A stretch of 64,000 bases of DNA from Acrasis kona (GCA_026419775.2 JAOPGA020000108.1:113344-177343); one strand, 5' to 3'. Positions 51,566 through 63,552 are shown, counted from the first letter of the stretch. Program-made: numbers and translations. The notes: generated from the sequence alone by a model not told the origin.

Positions 51566-53372
51566 TTATAATTCATATTTCGTCCCATACCGCCTGTTGC
51601 TCATCTCACTTCCAGTCAAACTCTCCAGCGACTCATCATCAGAGTCTTCATCTTCGTCCTCGTCTGGTAAGAACGAAGCAGGTTTCCGCACTGAGGCGAT
51701 AAGTAAACTCAAGCAGAACACAACCACAAATACCCAATTGCCAAAATAGAATATTAATGTGTAAATCTGATATCCATTGAAGGAACTTCCATTCATCAAC
51801 ATGGACAGTTGAGACATGTAGCAAGGCCGACCCGTGACGTTTCTTTGTGTTTCGTTGTGAGCTTCTTGAAGCACTGTTCCATAAAATAATGTATGTGTTC
51901 CATTGACTGGTACGGGTTTTGTTTCATTAACGGCTTGGACTCCATTAAAGTCACATCCTATCACTTCTCCATTAACGTGGTAAGTTTGCGTTCCGAAAGT
52001 GGTGTATTTGGGTGCAAATGAATTCATTGTGAATGAAAATACAACAACGATGAACATCAAAAAGATGCATGTCGTTAATAATCCTTGGGGAGCTGTTCGT
52101 TTGTATTTGAGTTTGTAAAGTTTCACAAAGAAGAATCGTAAACCAATGTTTGCAAGTCCAACCAACGACACGATCAGAATGAATGATAAAAAGACTCCGA
52201 AAATGATGTAATCAATGGGGAAGACCTATAATTGTTAGTTTGGTAAAAGTATTCAAGTTACTTTTGATGAAACTGTGAGCAATTCGTCGAATGGGTTGAA
52301 AATGTAACTCTTATCAATGATAAAGCCGCACTTGATTCCACAAGTTGAGTGGATGACACGATCAATTAATGTTATGATTAATGAAACAACCAAAGCTAAT
52401 GAAACCTAGTTTTGTTATTTTCAACTTAACCGCCAAGTTACTTACCAATAGTAGAATCAAACCAAAAATCACTTTGAAAGGATACAAGAAGGGATAACAT
52501 TTGGCATACCATGAACTGTTGAATTTTTCTAACAACAAATCCCTGTTACGAAGTAGTTTCAATTTCTCCTTAAGTTGGTCATATTCCTTTTGATCAGCTT
52601 TATTCATCTTGGTTCCCGTTAACGCATACTTGCCCTTGATTGAACTTATTTTACCAGAAACAAAAACCATCTCTTCTGCTATAGATCCTAATTCTAGCCT
52701 GAGTTTCTTTTTGCCTTTAATGAGAGATACTGGTAATGCTGCCAAACCATAGCCGGTGTACAGCCACCATGCCGGTAAGCCCACAATTGCAATGACAGAG
52801 ACTAATCCACTAACAATTCTATCGCCAATAGTTTTATCGCGACTTAACTCCTTTAACCACTCCACGGCATCAGAGGGTTGGTTTGGGAACCCAATCGCCA
52901 AACCAAGGACGATAGCAACAAGAATGATTCCACAAACTAAAGAAAGTACTGTAAACTTAAAAGCATTAATAATCCTCCACCGTATTGATGAATATTCATC
53001 ACTACCCTCCTCGTAGTAAAAGTACGCGAAAGGGATCAAGGTAAATGCGAATACGAACAAAGTTAAGTATGACGAATAATAAACAATCCTAATCGCTTGT
53101 CCGTGAGTTGAAGGGTCCTCTGTTTGTGAGATCATGAAAATGTCGACAGGAATGACTGAAACCGAAAACAAGATTGCGGAAACTCCAAGAGCGCTCACAA
53201 AGAGGGGCAGTTTTGCCTTGTGCCTAAAGCTTTTAAAAAGCCACGTCACTACAAAACTCATGGAAATTGTGAACTGCAAATGTTGAAAAAGCATCAATTA
53301 ACCACACATACTTACCACCACAACGCCCGAAAGGATCACATACGGAATCCACGGGGGGTACTTGAACTCCAT
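51566..53372 (-). CDS. LMBRD1: Lysosomal cobalamin transport protein LMBRD1-like
   Basis: Four exons (53372-53316, 53273-52446, 52405-52262, 52225-51566; introns 42, 40, 36 nt) give 562 aa with about nine membrane helices. Seen: SVSVIPVDIFMIS, GYGLAALPVSLIKG, a central charged coiled coil (about 220-265), then CGIKCGFIIDKSY, NPFDELLTVSSKVFPIDYIIFG. These match the LMBD1 family, in particular the S-x-x-PVD and KVFPLDY blocks. Known role: works with ABCD4 to export vitamin B12 from lysosomes. The C-terminus has an acidic Asp/Glu run and ends GTKYEL. Confidence 0.88.
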
Positions 53373-53849
53373 TTGTATTTTATAACGTTCGTGTTGTGTA
53401 AACTCAACTTGGAACCATAATCTTAGAATCTCCTATGGAGTTCTTGATTAACTCTTCCGATTTATCAAAATGTAGTACTCTAAAACAAGATTGTGTTGGA
53501 TGTGGCACTCAGTTATTTGCATCTGAACAAGCCTAACCAAACTTTCAATATACAAGTTCTAATTGCCTGCCATTAGTTGTATGCTGAGCACAAGAACACT
53601 ACAAGGCAACTAATAATAAGAATACATTTTATTAACAAACTTAACTGCTAATTATGTCGTCATTATTTTATTAACAAGTTCCTCTATAATCTTTTTCAGA
53701 TCTGAGATCGGTATCTTTTGTGCTAATGGGGCAAATTTCCTATCTCTGCCATATTAAATGTGATCGTGTCCTCAATCTGCTGATTATTGCCGGTCCTAAA
53801 CTATGTGAGCATAATGGGTAACATTCACTTACATTGAGTAGTGTTGTTA
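53373..53849. other. Divergent intergenic region, no gene seen
   Basis: About 475 bp, AT-rich, between the LMBRD1-like and ankyrin/MORN/VPS9 genes. It contains the promoters of both. I see no RNA gene or repeat. Confidence 0.45.
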
Positions 53850-53899
53850 TTATGTTTCGAAACGTACAAATATATCAGTTTACAATCAGGCTAATTAGA

Positions 53900-56800
53900 A
53901 TGGCGAACAGTCCTACACAAGAAGAAACTAGGACTTTTCCCCTTCATTCTGCAGCCAGGGCAGGTGATATTGAGACTTTAAATCGTTTATTGGCTGATGG
54001 CCACAAAGTAGATGAACTAAATTGGGTATTGTGCCAACAGACTTTTTTTACTCATCATGTAATAGGCTGGGGTCACTGCCCTTCACGAGGCGTGTTTGCA
54101 AGGACATACAGAAGTAGTTACTAAACTATTAGATGTTGGGGCTAACATTGATATACAAACAGCAGTATGTAACGAACATTCAGCACATTCTCATCAAACT
54201 TAGAAATCAAAACTCACACCCCTGCATATAGTGCGTAAAATGTTATTTACATCTTGATTACCACTGTAGGCAGTAGAAAATGAACAATATGATGTGGCAT
54301 ACCATTTGACAGAAAGAGGTGCAAGAGTAGATATAAAAGATGAGGTTAGTACATTTACGAAAATCTCATTTGTTACAATAATAGACTGGCGTAGGTTCAA
54401 GTTCTAATTAAATGTTTTAAAAACAAATAGAGAAGTGCCAAAAACAAATCCAGCTCTTATAAAATGACACAATTATTTTCATTATACATTAGTTCTAGTG
54501 CCAGTAATTCACCAAGCACAGCCCCTGATGTAAGCCAAACTGATGATTTTAAGCACGCAGCCACCCCAGAGAGATTAAAATTACAAAGAAAAGACACACC
54601 AATATTTTTATTTCCTAACGCTGGGGAGAAGTATACTGAAACAACATACGAAGTACCTGGTCTAGGAAAACATCATTATGTAGGAACTGTAGATATAAAT
54701 AATAAAGTATGTATTTTCATTTTGTTTTGGTAACACTCCGATTAGAAAACGGGTCGTGGAGAATTACATTATCCCAACAACACATCCTATGAAGGAGAAT
54801 TTCTAGACGATAAGAGGCATGGGTTCGGTAAATTCATGATTACGAAATCACCAGATGGACAGTTATATGTTGCGATTGGACAGTGGCATGATAATTATCC
54901 ATGCGAGGATGTTCTTTGGAAAATGACACAAGGACAATGGCACTACTTTGGTTTCATTTCATTCCCAAGACAAAAGAGGAAGAATTCAAAAAGAGAAGAG
55001 ATTTTAATAGAGATGCATCATTTACAAAAACACAAACAAGTATGTGATTTCATTCGTTCATTTTCATCATCTTGTCCAAAGGGAGAACTGCACGACACAA
55101 AATCAAATTTTAAATATTTTGGATCATTTTGCCAGGACAAGAGGAGCGGCTTCGGTGTATGTACTTTTGGAAATGCAGATCGTTATTATGGAAAGTGGAA
55201 AGAGGATTTGATTCATGGATTCGGTACCCTAGTTCACAAAAATGGAAACATTTTTCAAGGTAAATTCAGCAAAGGAAGAAAAAAAGGAAAAGGAACGTTA
55301 TATACATCAAGCGGAGATTCCATCGACGGTATGTGGGACGGAGATAAAATCACAGCCGCTACATACAGCAGAGGTACCTGCGAAAGTTGTCCGACGTAAG
55401 TACATGTTTTTCACACAAGCTTACATTTTATAGGTCAATGTTACATGACGCAGCCACTCAAATAACCAGTTGCTTACGTAGAAGAGAAAATGAAGGAGTC
55501 ATATCGAGGCCCTACGACACAATGTGTTCATTCTTGAACCCTTCCAAAGGACCACAAACAACAGAGAAGTGGAGACAATACTTTGTTTTGCACAAGGAAC
55601 AATGGGACCGTAATGTGAGCGTCATTTTCAATAGCATAGAGAAGAGCGAAAGTAAGAATGCCGACGTAAATGGATTGTACTTTGAGGTCATGTGGGGAAA
55701 GGAAGATGGGTTCATTGGTAATTTATGTGATTTCTTTTTAATGTGGCTTCCATGGTACTTATTATACGGGAAGTAATACGATTTTGAGAAAAACTGCAAA
55801 CTCTTTATTGTTACATGCCAAAGACGATGTCAAATCCTTTGTAGACTTTATTGACAGCTTGTTGAGTGATTTCTTCATGGAGGCTTTCAATATTTTGATT
55901 GTAAAAAATAAAAATGATAAAAAACGCGTCGACATGCTGACGCAGCAACGTGTTGATGCTTGTCATATGGTTCCTTCTTCTGTCGTGAGGCACGTATTGG
56001 CCAAAGCTCATAATACCATCTTTCCTCTTTATGAAATTTATTATGAAGAGTCTGATTTGATTGTAAACCAGTGTATTGAGTCTATTACTTCCGAATGTAC
56101 TTTGCAGCGCATGGGTGTTCATCGTCGATTTATACCTGATCATGAAGAGACTCCTTATAATGAGAGTATTCTATTGCTTGAGAAGCTTAATCAAGAGAGA
56201 ACGGTGTCTAATAAATTAAGCGTGCTTTCTAATGTGCGCAAGCTAATGTTAATGGAAATTAGAAATATCAGAAAGGCTAATAAGATTGAAGATTTGAATA
56301 AACAAAATGTAATCTATTCTGATGAGATGCGCCAGGAGGACGATTCATGGCAACCTGGAGCTGATGATTGTGTAGGTGTGTATAGTTATGTGTTTTTAAA
56401 GTCTCGTGTGAGAAATCATTACGCTCAATTCCATTACATTAACGATTGGATGCATGAAGAGATGCACTCACAACCAGTCGCACATACTTTGGCCTTTTAT
56501 GAAGGATTCCTTGAGTACGTGAAAGATTTGGATCCAAATTTAGTCACCGAAGAAGGAGAGTTTGTAAACGTGCAGACAATAGCGAGATCTCTAGAACGTA
56601 GCATACAAAAGGCCAAATCTGTACAAAAGGAAACACATACGTTTATCCATTGGATCCCTGCATTACTCAGTAGGATTGGGTTGGATGCAGGAGGATTACG
56701 AATTAGGTCTCAAGATCAAACTCCCAGCTCTCCTAGTACCACTTGTGTAGTTGCATCTCTAGTCATTACCGAACCAGAGCTAAGCAAAAATCTAATTAAG

Positions 56801-56992
56801 AATTTCGAAGTTGTTGAACAGATTGTGTCTGATTGCTATAGTTGTCTTGGCTTTGATATCAAGAAGAGATTACAAAAGGATTCAGGTCAACCACAGATAA
56901 TAGTAGAGTTTGGAAGAACCTATCCCTCTCATGTATATTCACAACTCGGTCTTTTAATGACAAGATTCATACGCTTTGATTTGGAAGAATAA
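53900..56992 (+). CDS. Ankyrin-MORN-VPS9 protein, alsin-like Rab GEF
   Basis: A multi-exon gene. From ATG at 53900 (an in-frame ATG at 53850 is possible) short exons encode ankyrin repeats (FPLHSAARAGDIETLNRLLAD, then TALHEACLQGHTEVVTKLL). MORN repeats follow in exons at about 54755-55395 (YEGEFLDDKRHGFGKF, YYGKWKEDLIHGFGTL, FQGKFSKGRKKGKGTLY). The 3' exons hold a helical region and a VPS9-type core (SVLSNVRKLMLMEIRNI ... GADDCVGVYSYVFLKS ... HTLAFYEGFLEYV). Known: ALS2 combines MORN and VPS9 to activate Rab5. Ankyrin in place of RCC1/DH-PH is unlike animal alsin. The junction near 55700-55790 is unresolved; only a weak GTTCAT donor keeps frame. Confidence 0.7.
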
Positions 56993-57026
56993 AAACATTA
57001 CAAATTAAAAAACATGAAAATTTAAT

Positions 57027-60000
57027 TTATATATTTGTTGGTCTCAAGTATTGATACATAACCGTTCCATACTCTCCACTAATTTGCATCGGTATTCCAG
57101 TATCCGTCTCGTAAGCACTTTGGAAATTATCATAAAATGTCTTTGTCCATTGGTTCCCACTTGTTCCCATTGGTGTCAAAAATTGATAAACTCCGCTTCC
57201 TCCGGTCGACGGTTGATAATCAATAAATTGTCTATACAAAGGTCCACTCTGAGCGCTATACGATCCAAAGCCTTGACCTGATGGCGGATTTTCGCTTCCT
57301 TGCGTAACAGTGAATTGACTTCCAGTTCTTGAAGTTGACCGAGAAGATGTACATTCCAAAACAGTACCAGAGAATCCATAATGAGGTATCGAAGCGCTCT
57401 TTACAGATCCCCAATTCGTTCCACCTCCGACGCGTCCATTAGCCTTCATGAATGCTTGTGCTGCGAAATTCAAACATGCTCTTCTTCCCAAGTTTGTAGT
57501 GGTGACCGATGGATAAATGTTGTTGAGTGCATTAATGCACAATTGATCATTTCTTAATGTTTGTGCTTGCGAAATGTATCCGGTGGTGTCATTCACATTA
57601 ATCAGATTTGTGCGGTTGGGAAGCATTGCGTTGAGGATGAATTCTGGTCTGTTCCAAAAGGCAACTCCGGTCTCTGTTTCGGTCAACCTGCTCAACTCCC
57701 AGTAAAATGTTTCAAGTAGTGTGGTCAAGCCTCCTTCACTTCCATCCCATGTTTGTAAGTTCTTTAAATTGTTCAAACTTCCGCCGTCAATCTGTAGGTC
57801 CGTTGCACTGACTAATTGTGAGATCAATGGTTGGAAGTCATCAAGAATCGCGGGGTAGCGGTCAATCAAAGCTGCTTGACCCATGGCAGTGGTACTTGCT
57901 CTTTCGCTCAATTGGGTGTTGAAATTAGTGAAGAGTCTCCTGGACCTGAATTGATCCGCAAAGTCATAACCCCAATTGTAAGGATAACCTGGACCAATGG
58001 GCCTATTTCCGGCACTGCTGATAATTGTCTTTTGGATTAACCTTACGCTACTTACGGGATTGGTACTGAATCCGTTCCATTGGATGGATCCATCACCTAA
58101 CACTGGGAACATTCCAGAGTGATCTTGGACACGTGAAGGAATTCTACCGGCTCCAATGTAAACAGCAGTTCCGTCAATGCGATCAACGTAAAATACATTT
58201 AATGCGGGGACATGGATGAGTCTCGAGGCCATGCTGCTGAACGATTGACTAATACCCAAAGTATCCGTTGTTCTTGCTGTCCATGATTGAGATAAAAATT
58301 CTATTGTGCGATCTGGTGTTGTTTTTGAGTTATAGTTGCCCGTCCATTGTAAACTCATATTCATGCTAACACCAGCAGCGTTCGTGAAAGGCAACTTGAA
58401 GGCGTCCGTCAAAACAGGACCAAACTCGCTCGTACGTACTTTAATGGTAATTGGAGACCTCCCGTTGACATTAATGACCTCACTTCTGATGGTGTAATTA
58501 GATCTAAAGTTTCCGTCCGATCCAAGGTAACCAGAACCGTCGGCGTTATCTTTCATTACGAACCAATCCATAACGTCAGCATTCATGGGAGAGACGGACC
58601 ATGCGTAACTGGGAGCTCTTCCGCTGAACATTCCGGGAATTCCGGGTATGGTAGATCCAACGGCTTGAGAGCTGTCAGAATCAACAGTAAGAGCGTATTT
58701 GATTTGAGCAGGATAATAAAAGTTGGGTGCACTGAGGGACCATCCATCAGTCATACTGTTTCCCATCATTGGTGCAACTCTGGTACCTCCTTGAAGAATA
58801 AATGTACTTGTTGATGTCGATAAAGAGATGACAGATGCAAGGTCACGGACTGTATTGACGGTTGCATCCCAGAAGGAAGTCAAAACCTCTAGTGATGTGT
58901 ATTTAGAGGCTGTGGTTGGAGGTCCGGTTACGCCCATCTTTGCTTGTAAGGCATCAACTCTAGCTGCTTCGTTTGCAATACGGTTTGCTTCTGCGGCTGC
59001 ATTTTGTGGAATAAGAATTCTAGGAACATCAAGATCGCTCGCGGAGAATGTTGAATACCCATTAATTGGGAATGGTGGTAGTAACTCTGATATTCTTGCA
59101 CCGCTTAATCCTCTGTTTAATGAAAAGTATCCTCTTAAAAGTTCCATGTTGAAATTACCACTCCAGGTGAATTGAACGAGCTTTAGAATGGCCAAAGAAT
59201 GTTCTGGGGTCCATGCGCGATAAGCAGAATTTGTATAACGATTCATATAAAACTCCCAAGGTGTGTTTGGTCTTACGCTCATGTAATCATTAACTCCTCT
59301 TGCATACGCTGACAACCATGCTTGGGCATCTGATGATAAAAGTGGGTAGTCATCAATAGCACTTTGATTTAATCCTAACGTCCTCATAAAAATATCTGAT
59401 TGAATTGAACGGTCGGATCCATCAATCTCTGACAACCAACCCATGGCTATTCTTCGGTATAGATCCATTTGGTAGAACCGATCTTGACAGTGTGCGAACG
59501 CTAAACCATATGCTACATCTGGTGCGTTGCTGGCGGTAACGTGAACCATGTTGTTTGAATCACGTTCTAGATTAATACCGTTCCTAGACTGTACTCCGCC
59601 CAAACCAAAAACGTCTCTGCTCTGCTGTGGTACTGTCACATTGTGGTAAACTCCCACTAGGACGACTAAAATCAAAAGACAGATGAAAAAGAAGAACAGC
59701 ACAAAATATCCCAACGCTATCCCTAAATACTTGAAAATGGCCAATCTGTTTGCTGATGTAGCGATTTTGTTGACGTCACGTGTTTGTCTGAAACGCGGTC
59801 TCCTCAAATAAAAACAACCCAGTACGGTGAATGCAACTAAAGGTATCAAGGTCATGATCATGAACTGCACGAGAACACAAAATGCCCAATAACCTGGACA
59901 AAACCGGAATCTAATATATTAGTCTACATGCGATAAAGATCTTGTTCACATACGGCCATATGGAGTCTATCCATGCATATAAAAAGAATGTTAAATAAAA

Positions 60001-60069
60001 TACCAGGAAGCTCAGAAAGAGCAACCCTATTGGTCTATACAATTTGGTGAAATCAAACTTCTTGGCCAT
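57027..60069 (-). CDS. Penicillin-acylase-family membrane protein with an atypical catalytic site
   Basis: Exon 1 is 60069-59954 and exon 2 is 59910-57027. A 43-nt intron with a GTATGT donor joins them in phase, giving about 999 aa. The N-terminus holds about three hydrophobic helices (the third FFFFICLLILVVLVGVYH). The rest is the penicillin acylase fold: NMVHVTASNAPDVAYGLAFAHCQDR, then YARGVNDYM, IPGIPGMFSGRAPSYAWSVS, and a distal GGGTNWGSVKSA. Where active enzymes start the beta chain with SNNW, this reads STSTFILQGG, and the usual DPH is missing. Known: Ntn hydrolases self-cleave at that Ser. Here the nucleophile may be Thr, Ser in another position, or lost. Confidence 0.82.
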
Positions 60070-60403
60070 GCCCTTCCTTCCTGCTGCTAGTCAATGACCG
60101 TTTTAATAATTTATGTTTTGTTGTCAATGTCGCAATAAAATCGAAGCGGGAAGATTTAGCTGTCAAAAGTCTTTTTTGATGGGACCCATCAGTTGATTTA
60201 AGGTATTTTCCCCTCCAATTTTTTGGAAGGATTCGGAAAATCATTGGGTTAAAAGTCTTTTGAAGAAAGCACACAACAGTCGGACGTGTTATAATAAATA
60301 ATGAGTCCATTTTATCTTTCTTTGTTCATATTTATTTGTTCATTCAAATCTAAGCAGACGAGAATGTTGATTACAAAGTAATACCACTTACTCAACTGTA
60401 ATT

Positions 60404-61070
60404 ATGGAAAACCAATATGACTATGAGCTAAGCAACGTTGAGGCAGATAGCGATCTTGCCAGCAGGACCGATGTAATGGCACACGCAAATAAAGGAAGTT
60501 TTGACAATCCCTTTCTAGAGAGCATACACTACTGCTTCATAGTCGCTTCACTAATATCTTCTGTGGTATTTGCTGGGATGGAAATATTCTTTTATACCTA
60601 CACCAAAAATATCAACCAGAGCGCATCTCAAACAGCTTGCAAATATAGCGACATTCAGAAAATGGTTCTAACCATTGGGGTAATCAATTTAGCAATGGTG
60701 CTGTCAACAATTGTGCTTGGATTATCAACGCTGATAGTGAATCCTCCTAGGGTCAAAGATTATCTACGCAAAGCTAACGTTTTTATTTTGTTCGTTTTAG
60801 GGGCAGTCGTTTTAGTTTTGACTGCTATGTCTTCAAGCTACCTTTGGTTGGTCTCTTGCAAGAATCAAGGCGGAGTAAGTGTGTGCTCAAGCTGCGTAAG
60901 TTTATCAAGATGAATACTATCGTAAAACTTTCTAGTCTGTTGTACAACCTACATGGTTTTTGGATACTGAGTTGTTTTTTATACTAATGTGGGTTGTTGA
61001 TATCATACTCAAGGTATTTATGGTTTATGTCTATTCTGTATACACAGTTAATAATAAAAAAGTGTTTTAA
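60404..61070 (+). CDS. Four-transmembrane protein, unknown
   Basis: Exons 60404-60895 and 60936-61070 join across a 40-nt intron in phase 0, giving 208 aa. Four hydrophobic helices: YCFIVASLISSVVFAGMEIF, VINLAMVLSTIVLGLSTLIV, VFILFVLGAVVLVLTAMSS, and LFFILMWVVDIILKVFMVY, with a Cys-rich loop between helices 3 and 4 (SCKNQGG ... CSSC). The tetraspan layout recalls tetraspanins or claudins, but no CCG motif is present. Unassigned. Confidence 0.6.
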
Positions 61071-61549
61071 ATAATGGGGTCAAGTTGTGTAAGATATTGC
61101 CCTTAAATTCAATAATCAATTTAAAAATCGAGAAAGCCCTGCGGGAGTATGCTTGCTTGTTATTCTTTTAAATCCCATTGNGCATAATGCATTCCTGTGG
61201 CCATGGTTCAAGGCCGTGATGTTCACATGCCTTGTGTTTACTGTGNAGCATTTATTAGCAGGAGTGGGTATGCTGCCGTTTGAAAACAAAGGAGGTAGTT
61301 ATTTATACGGTTGTTTGTACAAAACATGAGATTGTTCGAAAGCGCTGGTGCATGCTACTTTGCATCCAATTCCAATGTTTATGGTGGTTTAGTGTTATTG
61401 TATGGGTACCGAAGGGCGCTTGTGTTGGTTCTTGTAATCATCACAGAAGAAAAGTGCATAATACCAAAATCTTCCAGAATTTGACTGCGGATTGTTGAAG
61501 AGCACAATGTGTTTGATTTGGATCCATCACTTCACTCTGTACATTGTTG
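61071..61549. pseudogene. Degenerate fragment resembling a membrane-protein gene
   Basis: Short open stretches read like broken membrane protein: about 61174-61328 (HNAFLWPWFKAVMFTCLVFT, then LLAGVGMLPFENKG) and, in another frame, about 61326-61455 (YGGLVLLYGYRRALVLVLVI). At least one frameshift separates them, and bases 61181 and 61246 are undetermined. No intact gene or family recognised. Confidence 0.35.
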
Positions 61550-62642
61550 TAAAAATACATCTTGATACAAGACGATTGGAGAAGTTACATTGAACAAGTC
61601 GCAGTCAAGTTATTACAAGACGAGAAGTCTACAACAAAACAGGAAAATAATACCATCGTGGCGATGCTTGAAAATATTGTTGTCAAGAGATTGATAACAC
61701 TTTTCACCAACTGCTGTTTAAAAAGTAGAAGAGTGCATCATGAGAGAAGAGCAACTCAAGCCAAGCCATCCACTTGGACTAACTTGCTTGCTTCGTTTGG
61801 TAGAAAGTCCAACAACACCAAATAAGTAATGTGAGGTGTGAGTCGAGAAGAGTTCAAACAAAACGTTGATCGCTGAAGCTGTCGGTAAGAGGTTAATAGA
61901 CCCTGTAGACAGTTTAAAAGGATGTATAAAATACATGTAAAAATAAAATGTATAATTTACCTTATTAACAACTTTTGGTTTTTATTGCTATCAAATTTCT
62001 TTACCAAATAAGATAATGAACTCTAATACCAGTTTGAATAGCAGACCTTCAATTGACGTCAACACGGTGAGAAGATTCAATCTGAACATGTCAATATTTT
62101 GTAACAAATGGTCAATCACAAACAGAACTTGACATGAGTTCTTGTACTCCAAAAGCCTCAATTCTGAAAAGAAATGCTAATCAAATACAAAACAGACCAA
62201 ACGTACCGAGGGATCCTACAAATGAAGAGTTTGTATTATCGTTCACGCTTGATGAAGTCGAAAGCGGAAGTGCTGGCAGCGTAAGATTTAATAATATTCA
62301 GCACCATCATACTTTAGTTCTTTGAAGAGTTTGGGTTCGTAGTAATAAGAGATGTCCTATCAAAAGAGGAGATTGAAGCATCTGTAGATGACGTTTGGAG
62401 CTACAAAACTTTTGAACACAAACAAACTAATTGTAAACATTGACAGGTTCGTCCACATTCATTTTTTTTAACTTTTTTTTAGGTATGGATTATTCAGACC
62501 GACCATTAATGTCGACTTGTTCGGAGATGGAACTGTCTTTAAAAACAAACCCATGTGGGAGACTGATCCCAACCTCCATCTAGATGTCAATCCTTGGGAG
62601 TACTATGCTGAAGTAGCGGAACCTCCAAAATCAATTGACTAC
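61550..62642 (+). pseudogene. Inverted, broken copy of the PhyH and neighbouring gene segment
   Basis: Matches the reverse complement of about 24452-25798. It contains the last 87 codons of the 168-aa gene (61562-61825, still open), the spacer, and PhyH exons 1, 2 and part of 3. Losses: 24 bp around the PhyH start codon, 3 bp just upstream, and 227 bp inside exon 2 (equivalent to 24689-24915) with a TA microhomology at the junction. These three deletions account exactly for the 254-bp length difference. Similarity ends abruptly after the codons for PPKSIDY. It cannot encode a working oxygenase. Confidence 0.93.
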
Positions 62643-63002
62643 GTACGCAACGATGCGAATCATAGTAATCAGATCATTGTGAAGAATGGAGCCGAAGCGA
62701 ATGAATAACTCGTCACATTTAAAGCAGCTCGTAACAGCATCAACCACATCTGGTTGACATTTTCGATCNACATTTGGAGTCAAACGAAGTGACAACAAAA
62801 TGATCTTAAATCGATCTTTATAATCGTTCGCGTACAACTGAATCTGCCAGAGCAGCGAAAGGATTATGATCGGCTCACATTTGGAGACGGAGAATTTAAA
62901 GAATCAGTTCTAATCGAATTAAATTATAGAAGAATTCTACTGTGCGACGCAAAATTTTACAATCATATCGACCGACCATCGTTTGTTTTAGAAAACATGT
63001 TT
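62643..63002. other. Unassigned sequence beside the duplicated segment
   Basis: Holds one undetermined base (62769). A plus-strand frame at about 62850-63063 is open for about 70 codons (for example YDRLTFGDGEF, DRPSFVLENMFLF) without an ATG near its start, perhaps an exon or gene fragment. Nothing else is supported. Confidence 0.3.
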
Positions 63003-63520
63003 TTATTCGAAAGATCGCTCGGTCTTTATTGTGAAGGATTTCCCGTTTGGATTCCTGGCCACTGATTGATTCAATTTGACATTCTTTGCATTAAAATCCA
63101 CTAATTCCTCTCCATGTTCCCATTCTCCAATATCATCTCTTTTCAGAAAGGATATGATCATTTCTTTCAATTGATCGATGTTTTTTGGAGCTTCATCCAG
63201 TTCGCACTCCGTTGGCTTCTTATCATCATTCTTGTACACATAGATCTTGATCACCCACTACAATAACATGTTGAGTACTTTTGTTGTGTTGTGTGACTTA
63301 CATTGCTTTTGTAGANCTAACTGCTTTTGCAACAATTCATTCTTTTTCTGCAATGCTTCAATATCACTTGTTTCATTCGCTCCACCACCCACTACAATAA
63401 CATGTTGAGTACTTTTGTTGTGTTGTAAGACTTACACCTAATCTTTTTGACATGGTGATATGGTTCGTTTTTATCTCTGCCTCGTTTGTCATTTCTGTTC
63501 GCTATTAAACGAATTGTCAT
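63003..63520 (-). CDS. Repeated-family protein, copy B, two identical-type introns
   Basis: Exon 1 is 63520-63436 (MTIRLIANRN then DKRGRDKNEP), joined in phase 1 to a 90-nt exon 63391-63302 (GGGANETSDIEALQKKNELLQKQL, a short coiled coil), then across a second near-identical intron. Phase 1 continuation ends quickly (GDQDLCVQE, stop at 63226). The long downstream frame to 63003 (VIKIYVYKNDDKK ... KSFTIKTERSF) needs a one-base change, and the undetermined base at 63316 in the middle exon may hide one. So the true C-terminus is uncertain and the copy may be a pseudogene. Function unknown. Confidence 0.45.
63258..63301 (-). repeat. Repeated 44-nt intron, copy 2
   Basis: Identical over 44 nt to the reverse complement of 23149-23192, although it sits at a different place in a different gene copy. 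Confidence 0.9.
63392..63435 (-). repeat. Repeated 44-nt intron, copy 3
   Basis: Differs from copies 1 and 2 only at positions 8 and 9 (TT for AC within GTAAGTC). It lies directly after exon 1, the same place as copy 1. Confidence 0.9.
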
Positions 63521-63552
63521 TTTTTATAAGCGGCTGAAAAAAAGTAGAACTT
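63461..63552 (-). repeat. Shared 5' leader/first-exon repeat, copy B
   Basis: Same orientation as 1-92 and inverted relative to 23032-23123. Similarity with the 23-kb copy continues upstream to about 63630. Confidence 0.9.

Noticed and set aside
60053-60310. Minus-strand 85-codon frame upstream of the penicillin-acylase-like gene
   Set aside because: It overlaps the start of the first exon of that gene in another frame and shows no domain. It is more likely 5' UTR.
62640-62838. Possible terminal inverted repeats of a small element
   Set aside because: The ends (GTACGCAACGAT and ATCGTTCGCGTAC) match only imperfectly and no target duplication is visible.
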